Assembly: GCA_024233545.1 (NCBI GenBank)
Contig: JACKPL010000011.1
Location: 1 to 64,000, forward strand
Length of the DNA stretch: 64,000 bases
Direction of reading: 5' to 3'
From: a bacterium
GTDB lineage: Bacteria; Auribacterota; Auribacteria; Auribacterales; Auribacteraceae
Part shown: piece after piece, positions 41,344-53,300 of the stretch
Position numbering within the stretch: position 1 is the first letter of the stretch
Layout of the letters: each line of letters opens with the position of its first letter
Position numbers and translations under genes: made by a program
The notes under the pieces: model-generated
Told to the model about the DNA's origin: nothing
Databases searched by the model: none
What the model saw: only the letters and a program-made list of their open reading frames with translations

Positions 41344-41346
41344 TCA
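41344..41346 (-). other. Single in-frame TGA separating giant genes B and C
   Basis: B ends GQAG-type (SQAG) then TGA. The same frame continues as IVVRQIPDVLKKE and then the ATG of C at 41304, with no other stop. IVVRQIP matches IIIKDVP, which precedes the homologous module inside B (near residue 3069). Context is GGC TGA ATT. TGA is used as an ordinary stop by tmk, holB and gltX in this window. Confidence 0.85.
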
Positions 41347-44300
41347 GCCAGCCTGTGATTTTACTTCAAGCCGAGCAGACTGAACCAAATCAGCTGTTTG
41401 TTTTGCTACTTGAGAACTGTTTTGTATCTTGGAAACGATGAAAACAAGTTTTTCGATATTTGCCGGGTTAGTTAAATCCGCATTAACACCAGCTTGAACA
41501 GCACGCTGTTCGGCAATCAATCCTTGCTCATGGAAGAAATCTCGAAGACTCTCGACTAGTTGGCGTGAAGCTCCTCCTTTCCGCATGTTTTCGCGAATCC
41601 ATATGCGTAAAGCGCCGTTGGCAATATCTTCAGCAGTCATGTTAAGATGCTGTTCGGCAAAATTACGCCATAAACGCAATTCAACTAATTCATGGGCCGC
41701 CGTCGATGCATTATCCGCATAAACCGAATTACGTGCAAACCCTGCATGCCCCGCCTGTTCATTATTGCCAATACCCTTAAGAAAAAATATTTTTTCGCCG
41801 GATATACCTAGAGCTAAAGCTTCTGCGGCAGTTACAACCTTGCCCGTGCTTGTAATCACAAAATCAGCTAAAGCTTCTTGCCCTTCTCTATTTTGGAGCT
41901 TTGCTTTTAGTTCCAATAACTGTTTAAACTGTTCATTCGCCTGCCGATGCGACGCGGCCATGTTTCCAATATTTGCGAGTACAATATCGCTTTCCGTTTG
42001 AGAACCTTCAAGAATGTTTCTGCCGACGGTTATTTCATTTAATTTATTCCACAACTCTAAATTGCCTAAGTCCTGATAATATTCCATTGTGCCAAGCTTT
42101 TGAACAAGTTCTTTTAGCGCAAGAACAATGGCTTGTCCACGAGCACTTTTATTTCCTTCGAATTGATTCAAGAAGTCCCTATAACGATTTTTAAATTCTT
42201 CTGAATAGTCGAAAATGCCCTCCTGAGCTGTTTCGACAAGAATGCCAGTTTGTGAATTAGATAGATTGGCTGTTTGAACAGCAGTAAAATCATTTGTCAT
42301 GCTCGTAATAGCAGAAGTACTCGCCTGCTCCTCTACGAGGTCTCCTCGCAGTAATTCTTCTTCGAGCTGGCGAGCCCATTGATCGGGCGTCTGCTGTAAA
42401 TCCACCGCAGGTATAACCTCAAAACTCCTCTTCACCACCTCATTATACACTTCCAAAGACATACGCCCTTCCGCAACCGCTGTCTCCAACGCAGAAAGCA
42501 ACGTCTCGCGGTCTACTCCACGATGCGTATTCATCACGATATTCGACGCTTCCAATATCCCCTTCAAACGATCATTGTTTTGCCGGTTATTTACATAAAA
42601 CATGTCCTCTATCAACTGCGTATATCCATCGTATTCTCGGAATATCTCCTCGGACATACGGGCATACTCCGCTTCCGTACGCGCACTCACCCGCGCATTC
42701 TCCAACGCCTGCATCTTCGCATCTGCCAACCCTAAAACCCAATCCGATTCCTTCAACGACGCATCCCGGTTAAAATCAAATATCTCCACACCTCGCACCT
42801 TCGATAACACAGACGATATCTCCGCAAACTTTACTGCTATGTCGCCTCGCTCCAACTGCCTCAAATACGACCGGTCTGCCTCGCTTATCGTGCCCAACTC
42901 CTCCAGCTCCTTCAACTTCGATACCCGTGCCTCGTGCACTGCCTTCAAATCACGCATCGTCATCGATGCGTTCCCGCGCTCCAGTACACTCAACAACTCC
43001 AACGCTCGCTCGAACATTACCTCGCTTACTTTGCCTGTCACCTTCGTCGCCTCACGCAACGCCGCCTGCAAATACGCCTGCTCTCGACCACTTAAATTAA
43101 AATCCTTACCTAACTCCATCGCATTGTCTATAAAATCCTGACGCACATCCACCGCTTCCACTACCGCCACAGGTTCCGATACTACCGCTACAGACCGCTG
43201 AGTAACTACCGCATCAACAATATTAGGGGACACTAACTGTGCTAAAAGCAATAACATGGGATTTTGATATACTGCCCTGCTTTGATCATATGAGGTTAAA
43301 GGTGCTTGATTATCTCCTGCACCCCTCAAATACTTATGGATGGATAATCCGACAAAAGAATCCAATTCACTATATATTTCATTTTTCTCGGCTTGAGTTA
43401 AAGTAGTGTCAAATTCTAAACGAGCAACACGAGCCATGAAAGGAGATAAAACCACTGATAGTTCTTGAGCCGCTGTGTTATTTATCGCATCGAAATAACT
43501 GCCGTTACGGTAATCAACCCCATGTTTCAATTCGTGCAAGTAATTTAACTCTTGAAGTTTTTGGGCAATGCGGTCAACGTATTCCTGAGAACCGACGAAG
43601 GGGGTTGAAACATCATCTACCTGCAAAGCAAGAGCATACGGCAGTGTTCCGGGTTCATTTTCATATAATTCATTATTTCGTTGCTGTATTATTCCATTTA
43701 TCTCTGATTGTAAGGCTTGGCGGTCTGAAAGGAAAATAATGTTCACTCCAGCAGGGTATCCCGGTAATGTATGGTCAGTATTGCGCAGTTGTCCGGCAGG
43801 CGGCAAGTTTTTTTCGGGAGCTCCACGAAAGATTAAAAACGTCTGTTCAGTATTGTTGATCGTGACAGTTTGCTCCACCACTTCTCCTTGAGAAAAGTCA
43901 AACAATCCCGAGGGAGTTAATAAAAAGCCCATTTCAAAAAACACGGATTCATTTAATTTTGCAAGCAGTTGCTTTCTATTTGCCTCGATCTGCTCCGGCG
44001 TACGCTGTTGAGCAAGTATATCTATCTGTTGACGGAGGATATTTGCGGCTTTAGCATACTGATTGTCATCAAGAATATTTGCCGCTTCCCGTAAATTGTA
44101 GATTTGTGCAGTTGAAGGAGCTGGAGATGTAAGAATACCGCTTAATAGATCAGAAACTGTTCCTGCTATTTCATTCCGTGATGGGACATCTTTGATAATA
44201 ATTTGTTTGACAGGAACCGTTAAAGCATCAGATTTCCGGCTATAAACATTCGATATAATACTTTGAACATTAGTATTTTCAATAAGCTGATTGAGAGACA

Positions 44301-47300
44301 ACAATACCGCATTGAGGTTATCTTCAGTCACTTCTGATGATTCAAGAGCAATAGAACCGGCAATTAGACCGATTCTGTTAATCATAGTACGAATTTGAGC
44401 AACCAACGCCTGTGCATCGCCTCCTTTGCGGTCATTTTCAGCAATCCAGATGCGCAGTTCACCATTAGCAATCTGTTCCGGTGTGAATTTAAGTTCCTCA
44501 ACAGCAAATTGTTTCCATATCTTTATTTCGGCAATCTGTTGAGCCGCCTGCTGAATATTAGAGGCAAAAACAGCATTTTGCATTACTCCGAATTGAACCA
44601 GTTCTTCGCTATAAACAACTCCCTGTATACTATGTATTTTTTCTCCGGCAATTGGAATACCTTGTTCAAACTGCTGTTGAATTTGCTCAAAATTCTGCAC
44701 TGTCCCGAAAGAGCTGACGAGAAAATCCGGTAAAGGAGATGTCCCGGGAATATCCAATCCTGAAGTTCTCTGCTGATTAGCTTTTCTTCCTAATTCTTGT
44801 CGGATAGAATTTTGAATTTGTACAGGGGATACTTTTCCAAAATCCAATACGGGCTGTAGCCTTTGCATAACCAAGCCGTAATCGGGAGATTCATAAAACT
44901 GGGGCACATTTACCGCTTGAGCATCGACTCCGACATGCTCGTTCATATTCAAAACAGATGTTTCATCGCGTAAAAGCAGTGTTTGAGTAACACCCATTTG
45001 GCGCAATATCTCTGCCCTAACCTGATTTTGATATAAATCAATTACCTCTTGGGCAACTTCCAAATCTTCGACAGCTCTGCCGACATTAGCAAATGTAATA
45101 TCGCCGCGCCTTCCCAAAATTCTGTCGACCACCTGACCCGCTTTTGAACCATATATTTTCTCCCCTTTGTTGATTGCGTAACCAGCAAGTAAAGTCCCTA
45201 TTGCCACCGGCAATGAACCCAGTAAAGACATTATGGTCGCCCCAATTTTTACATATGTCCACGCTTTTTTCCCTAGTAGTGCTTTTATCGCAAATTGAGC
45301 TAATTTTTCAGCTCGCTCTTTGCCCAAGGTGTCAATTGCGGCTTTAGACCGTGAATAACGATGTATGAAATTGAGTACGAATTCGACACCTTTTTCAGTC
45401 GCATTAGTCAAGACATCTGCATCAAGCGAAGCCGTTTCCAAAGCCCTATCTGTTTGTCCCGCAACATCTTGTTTTGCTATTTCATTATATAGTTTTACTT
45501 TTTGAGTATATACTTCAAAAAATTCTGACATTACATTATTAACTATATCCGACATCTCTTTAATATGTTCTGCTGTCAAATCCTGGCGGGCAAAATTATC
45601 TAATCCCGCTCTCCGGACACGCATTTCAGCAATTTCAGCAAGTGCGTGGAAATCATCAAGCAACAGTTCTACAAATTCCCGGCCGACTTCTCCATTATGC
45701 GTTAGATTATCTTTAATCCATGAACGCATATCCTTTCCGGTTACTAAACCGGATAATTCTGCATCGGTTTTATGCAGAACTTCTTTTGCAAATTGACGCC
45801 AGAACCGTAATTCAAGCAATTCATGAGCAATTACCGATGCTTGATTGCCGTACACAGAATTTCTTCGCAATCCCAAATGCCCTTCTTGCGTATCTGCATC
45901 ATACCCTTCGAGAAGAAATATTTTTTCACCCTGAGCGGTTTCATCAAGTTCTGCAATTGTACCGTCATTTTTTATTATAAAATCAGCTATCGCCCGTCCA
46001 TCAGTCCGGCCTTGGCGTTCTGCTTTTTGCTGTAAAAGAATTTCAAACTGAAAATTGACTACTACGTGGTCTTTTGCCCCTCTGCCAACATTGGCAAAAC
46101 TAATATCAGGAACATCTTGCCGATATGCATTGATTAAATTTGCCGCCATTTCAATCACCATATTCGAGGCGGCAGTACCAACTTCACTAAGCTGAGCCAA
46201 CTTATTTCGCATATCCAAAACATATTGCTTCATTGAAGCAGTTACCGTTTGGTTTTGTTTTAAAGCTTCGTTGATATTATCTAAATTAGCAATAAGCGTT
46301 GGAATTTGACCAAGGTCATAATTACGCGTTTGCGTTAATGCATTTTGCAAGCCTGCTAAATTTTCAAAACGTTCATTTGCAACACGGCTATTGGCTTTAT
46401 TTATAATATTCTGAATTTCCGGATGAACATTTTGTCCCATAACTTCTCGAACTACAGCACCGACACCATAAACATCCGTTCTCTGGTTCAGTGCATTATT
46501 GAATAATCCCATAGACAACTGTTCCAATTGCCTAACAAATTCACTATATTTTTCTGCGGGGATTTTATTATTCCGGAAAGAATCAAGCAGAGCATAAACT
46601 TGTTCAAACTGTGTTGTTATGTCGGCACGCCCCGCTTGTTGCAGTAATTCCTCTTCGAGCTGGCGTGCCCATTGATCGGGCGTCTGCTGTAAATCCACCG
46701 CAGGTATAACCTCAAAACTCCTCTTCACCACCTCATTATACACTTCCAAAGACATACGCCCTTCCGCAACCGCTGTCTCCAACGCAGAAAGCAACGTCTC
46801 GCGGTCTACTCCACGATGCGTATTCATCACGATATTCGACGCTTCCAATATCCCCTTCAAACGATCATTGTTTTGCCGGTTATTTACATAAAACATGTCC
46901 TCTATCAACTGCGTATATCCATCGTATTCTCGGAATATCTCCTCGGACATACGGGCATACTCCGCTTCCGTACGCGCACTCACCCGCGCATTCTCCAACG
47001 CCTGCATCTTCGCATCTGCCAACCCTAAAACCCAATCCGATTCCTTCAACGACGCATCCCGGTTAAAATCAAATATCTCCACACCTCGCACCTTCGATAA
47101 CACAGACGATATCTCCGCAAACTTTACTGCTATGTCGCCTCGCTCCAACTGCCTCAAATACGACCGGTCTGCCTCGCTTATCGTGCCCAACTCCTCCAGC
47201 TCCTTCAACTTCGATACCCGTGCCTCGTGCACTGCCTTCAAATCACGCATCGTCATCGATGCGTTCCCGCGCTCCAGTACACTCAACAACTCCAACGCTC

Positions 47301-50300
47301 GCTCGAACATTACCTCGCTTACTTTGCCTGTCACCTTCGTCGCCTCACGCAACGCCGCCTGCAAATACGCCTGCTCTCGACCACTTAAATTAAAATCCTT
47401 ACCTAACTCCATCGCATTGTCTATAAAATCCTGACGCACATCCACCGCTTCCACTACCGCCACAGGTTCCGATACTACCGCCTGCTCCTCTACGAGGCCT
47501 GTCGAAAGCTGTTCAAGGGATTCAATTTTTTCTCTAATCGCTTGCAATGCTCTTGCGATATTCACATCTTGACGGCCTAAACTTGCGCTCTCCTTTAATA
47601 GTTGAAATTCCGGAGTCAACGCTTCAAGCAAACCGGTAATCTGCCGAAGCTCCGGCGAAGAATAACGAACTTGCGCAGAGACTAACTGCACATTGTCTAT
47701 TTGCTGGAACGGCTGTCCTGCAACAATAGAAGCACCTAGATTGACGATCCGAATATCTCCTGTTGGAGAAATGAGAATATTTTCCGGTTTTATATCAAGC
47801 TGTAAAACACCCGCTTTTTCAAGTTTTTGATACTCTTGAACTAACTTGACTGCAAAATCCAAACGCCCTGTTTGGGACGTTGGCAAAGTATTTTTTTCAA
47901 TGCTTTCTCTTAGAGAAATTCCATTGAAAAAAGGAACAGCAAAAATTTGATTTTCACCATTTTCATAAGAACCAATACCATCAAGAGCATAGACATCGCC
48001 GTATACTAATTGTGTCACAGCCGCATCACGCAAAAGAGCGCTCCGCACCGCATTTTGATCGGCTGTCTCAGGATTGATTAGTTTCACGGCATATTCCGCA
48101 CCATTTTTTGTAGCTCGAAAAACAACGCCTGATAAATCTTCGCTAAGCTGTTCCTCAAATTTAAAACCTCGAACCGTACCGCCGATTTTTGCAACTTCTA
48201 GATCGGCTTTAATGCTCATTGTACGGGCAAATTCGGTAATATTCTTCGCATATTGCACCGCGGCTTGCTTTATGAGGGGTGATAATGCGGTATTAGCTTC
48301 AATCTCAGCTATTTTGGCTTGTTCATTGGCTATAAGGTCTTTGAAATATGATTGAAGGGCTTGTATTTCATTAGTACTTCCCTGATTAGCAGAGGCAAAT
48401 GCTACGGCTCTGTCAAGGCGCCGCTGAAATTCATCCTGTACGCGAAGACTTAGATCGCTAATGCTTTTTTTATTTTTTTTATTTATGAGCGATTCCAAAA
48501 GCACCGCTTCTGTATGAGTAAAACCAAAGACATGCTCATCCAATTCATGTTTAAGCACCTGAAAGAAATTTATCGTATTCCCCAAAAGCCCTTGCGCAAC
48601 AACTTGCGTTTGAGAAGCAAAAACAATTGGGACCAAAATTTCAACTCGATCCGCATAGGGAATAGTGAGAGCATTGGTGCCAATACCATTTAAATCGTTT
48701 TGGCTGACCAGTTTGAGAATGATAGGGCGATTCTGTGCATCTTGCCCAAGCGTAATTTGCGTCTGGCCCGGCTGAAGATTTGACAGTGCATCTCTCAAAC
48801 GATTCAAAACACTATCAAAATATTCAAAACTTTGAACAAATCTAGATGCTTCATTTCCAAATATTTCTGTCAAGCGGTCTTTAATGCCTTGTCCGGAAAT
48901 TGGTGTTGTTTCAAAAGGATTATTCTGCTGGAATTGTTGGATAACAGCTTGAAGTTCACGGGGAAAACCATACTGTTTCCACCCTTCAATTTCTTCCAAT
49001 AAAGCTGGATTAGCCGAAGGATTGAGTTGTAATGTTTCGCCCCCAATATATTTTGCTGTTTTTGCTTGGCTTACCGGTTCGGCATTTCTTTGTCGAATTT
49101 CGACTAATGAGGCATAGAGTTCATCAATGGACATTCTATTTGTGCTGTCAATTTCTTTGGCTCGTTGCCTAATCTCTTGATACTCAGCAGGCACTTCGCC
49201 AAGAATATTCTGGAAAAAGCGAGTTATAATCTCACCAAAAGAATAAACATCCGATTTACTTGATAATGTTGAATAACTAATAGCAAGAAGGCTCGCCTCT
49301 AATTGAGTAAGGGCACTTTGATAGTCTTGCGTTAATCGTCCGGCTAAAAGTTCGCTTAATATTTTATTTGCTTGTATAAAAGCATCTGAAGTTTGTTGCG
49401 TTTGCGGCAATGCCTGTTGTTCGACAGCAGTTACAAAGCCTTGAAGTTCTTGAAAAACAGCTTGGATTTCAGGTAATGATATATCTGCTGAAGAAACACT
49501 TTTTATGGTTTTAAAACTTTCCTTGAGAGCATCTAAAATGTCGCTCAATCTCTTAAGTTCTGGAGAAGCAAACCTTTTATTAAACACAACAAATGCTTGA
49601 TCGAAAGATTGCGGAATTTGATTCAAATTCAGTGAACTTCCGAAATCTATTATTCTGATGGACCCTTCATCAGTAAGAATAAAATTATCCAACTTAATAT
49701 CGAGATGGATGATTCCCTTCTCTTCAAGTTTTTTGTATTCTTCGAGCAAATCAATAAGAATATCAAGGCGAGACTTTTGCGTTTCTTGAGATAATTTCAT
49801 AATATCAAAAAAGGTTTTTCCCTGAACAAATGGCACAGCGAAAATTCTATTTTGTCCGTTTTCATATTTTCCAATATCTTCTCCCTGATAAACATCACCA
49901 TAAACTGCTTGAGTGTTTTCTGCCTCCTGTTGGAGAAAAACACGTAGTGCCTCTTGATTGCGTGCATCAGGGGCAATCAGCTTAACAGCATATTTCTGAC
50001 CGTTTTTTTCTGCAAGAAACACTATTCCATTAGCGCCTACGCCTAAAGTCCCAAGAAACTTGAAACCGCGTAAAGTACCGCCCGCTTGTGCTATTTCAAA
50101 ATCGACTTGTATTCCCATATTTTGGGCAATTTTAGTAATATTCTGCGCATATTGAACTGCTAAATCGCGCGTTCTTTGCGATAGCGATTCATCAGTTTGA
50201 ATCTCAGCAATTTTCGCCGTTTCATTTGCAATTAAATCCTGAAAATATTTTTGCAGGGCAACTAACTCAGATTCATCACCCGTTAATCGGCTTATTTCTC

Positions 50301-53300
50301 GAGCACGTTCTATTCTATTAAGAAATTCCGCCTCAACGCGTTGACTAATAGCCGCAACATTATTATCAAACGGTTTTTCATAGGCTGGTTTCCCAGCTTT
50401 TTCAAGAAATGTTCCTTTGACAGATGCTGGATCGATAATTTTTTGATTAAGAAGAGATTCCAAAAGGACTGATTCAACATGTGATAATCCTTCAATATGT
50501 TCATCCAGTTCATGTTTCAGCAACTGTAATATGACCGTTGTATTGACTGCGTTCTGTGCTTCTACCGCCTTATCAGTAACAGGGCGAATAAGGTTAGGCA
50601 GATAAATTTCCACTTTGTCACTCTGAGGCACAGTAATAGCGTTGGTTGCCAATGACGCTAAATTATTCTGGTCAACTAAAACAATAACAATATCTCTGCC
50701 TTGCTTGTCTTTTCCGACAGTAATTGAATTCTGTCCCGGTTTAAGATTTTCTAATCCTTGCTGGAAATTTCTAAGGACTTGTTCAAAATTTTGAAAGCTT
50801 TGAATATATTTTTGGCTTTCAGCTCCAAATATATCTTGAATTCTCGTAGTGATATCGAGAAATCCAAGACGTTCAACACTTGACGGATCAACAAGCGGGT
50901 TGTTCGCTAAAAACTGTGAAATGCTCTGTGCAAGGCTTGCCGGTAATTCAACCCGGTTCCACTGGCTAATCTGAGCGGTAATTTCAGGATTTTGCTGAGG
51001 GTTAACATTAGGCGTTTCCCCCCCTATGTAATGAGCGGCAATTGAACCTGGACGAGTTTCTTGGATTGCTTCAGTAGGCAAAATGGAATCGACTAAAGAC
51101 TGATCGAGCCCCTGAGCGCCTGTTTTGGATACCAAAGACAACTCAAGCAACCCCTGTCCATCAACTTTAACTTCAATTTTATATTTAAATTCTTGTCCCG
51201 TCCGCGCAATGATTGCGTTTACTTCACTATCGATCAAATTTTGAAGAAGCTGTACGTTTTCAGACTGATTCTCCGCAATATTTTGGGTATCTATCTGATA
51301 AATATTTTTAAAACTTTGTAAGATTTGGGATAAAACAATTTGATCTTGAAACTGCACACCTTGAGGAATACTTAGTTTGGCGATATTTGCCTGTTGCAAA
51401 TATTGAACTATTTGCTGAGTTGCCTGCGTTGACGGCTGAGCCGTATCGAATACAACATTACCGATGCGGGAAACAGCAGTAAGCTGGCTCAATGCTTTTT
51501 CGAGTTGAACCGCTAACGATATTCCCTGTTCAGCGGTAATAATTTGCTGTGAAATTTGCCCGCCCTGTACTCCGGCAAATTTTAAAGCAACTGAATTTCC
51601 TTCAGGCATTCTTATATTTACAACAAGATCATTGCCGACAAGAGCCACTTTTTCAACTTCAAGAGGAAATTGGGCTTGGGCAATAGAAGCGTTAATTTGC
51701 TGGCTAATTACCTCAGGTGTTATCCCTCCAACGGGGTTAGCAACTAGATTCTTAATTGAATTAGCAATAATAAGAAGTTTGAGACGGTCTTTTAGAGGAC
51801 TCTGAACCTGTTGGCCAATGAGCATTTCCTCAGCCATGAAAGTTGGAACAGCAAGGGCATTCGAACTGAATCCTTTTTCTAATAAAGCCTCTAGAGATGT
51901 TTCCTGATTTTGAATCAAAGAAATATAGGGGTTCTGAACATCAATTCGAGTAATGCGCGGAGCTATCACATAATATGATATTCCATGCTTTTTTAGATAT
52001 TCCGAAATACCGTATGTATGGAACCCACCGGTTATGATTACTCCCGAATCTTTATCGAGAATTTCCATTTCAGACAACGCATTTTCAATAAGCGCAGTAT
52101 CGCGATAGCTTGCTATCGAATAAAATTTTTCAAGTTTCGGCGCATATCTATCTACGATACTATTATTGGGATCAATATAATATGCAAGGTTATATTTTGG
52201 TGCGTATGTCCGGACAAAGCTATTTATTCGTTCAATTGAAAAATCTTTTTTATTCTTCTTATAGGTTTCAAATTCATCGCCGGTAATTTTCAGATCAAAT
52301 AATTTTTCTAATATTTTTGTATTGCGGCAGAAATAATCAAGCGTTCTTTCTTCCTGAGTAGAATAAAATAATTCTTTTAACCGATTACACAATGTTTCTA
52401 CTTCATTATAAAGATTTTCCTGATTAATCTTCGCATTTATCGAAACAAATTTTATATATTGCCCAAGCCCTTTATTCGAACCAAGGACAATCGAATATTT
52501 TAATGCTAATTCTTGCATTTTTGCATAATATTTTGCCGATGAAACAGTTCCGCGAATAAACCGAGAGTGCAGTTTATTCCATTCTTCTTGTTCTGAAGAA
52601 GTCAAAAGGGTATGTAATGAATCAATAACTTTTTTCTCTTCTCGGGTCTTAGATGCTAAATCAATTAAACGCTCCGCTTCAATTGACTGCAATACCAAGG
52701 GGAAGTCTTTATATTCTTGATTCAAAACCCTATGGCGTTTTCCTAATCCATACAGATATAAATAATATTCATTAAAAGTCAGCGCATTCTGTTCAAATTG
52801 CCTGATCATGAAATCTAATTCAGCCAATTGGGGTGAAAACATAAATGGCTTTAAACTGGTTAACACGGTATGAAGAGACCGGCAATACTGAATGCTTTCT
52901 TGAATGACTGGTAACGCATCGCGCAATGAATGATAATTCTGTATATATAAATCGACGTCTTCTATGCCTTCAATTCTCGGTATTTGAACATTTTCACTAT
53001 TTCCGGCAATAGAATGAAGTTCCGCACCGGTCATCCGCCCTTCTTGCACGTAGACAACCGATGCGTCCCACCGAGCTTGGGTATCGGGGAAAATAGAAAA
53101 TTCATGGGTATTCACCGTACTTGATGCGCCTTCAACACCAATGAATTTCAAATCGGTGTTTTCAGAAAAAAGCGTTCCAAGGATTTTGTAAATATTATGC
53201 TGTACTTCCCAATTGCAATGAGCATCCTGAATATGAATAACCACCCGCCCATCATCGCCATCAAAATGATCAATGACTCTTCCTATCCTTTCAGGGATGT

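Noticed and set aside
41344..41346. TGA reassigned to an amino acid in this organism
   Set aside because: tmk, holB and gltX all end in TGA at the expected C-termini, so TGA works as a stop here. Site-specific readthrough remains possible.
42523..47434. Long plus-strand frames of 70 and 179 codons found twice
   Set aside because: They are identical because they are the antisense of the 815-bp repeat. The coding-strand frame is unbroken and continues with the rest of B.
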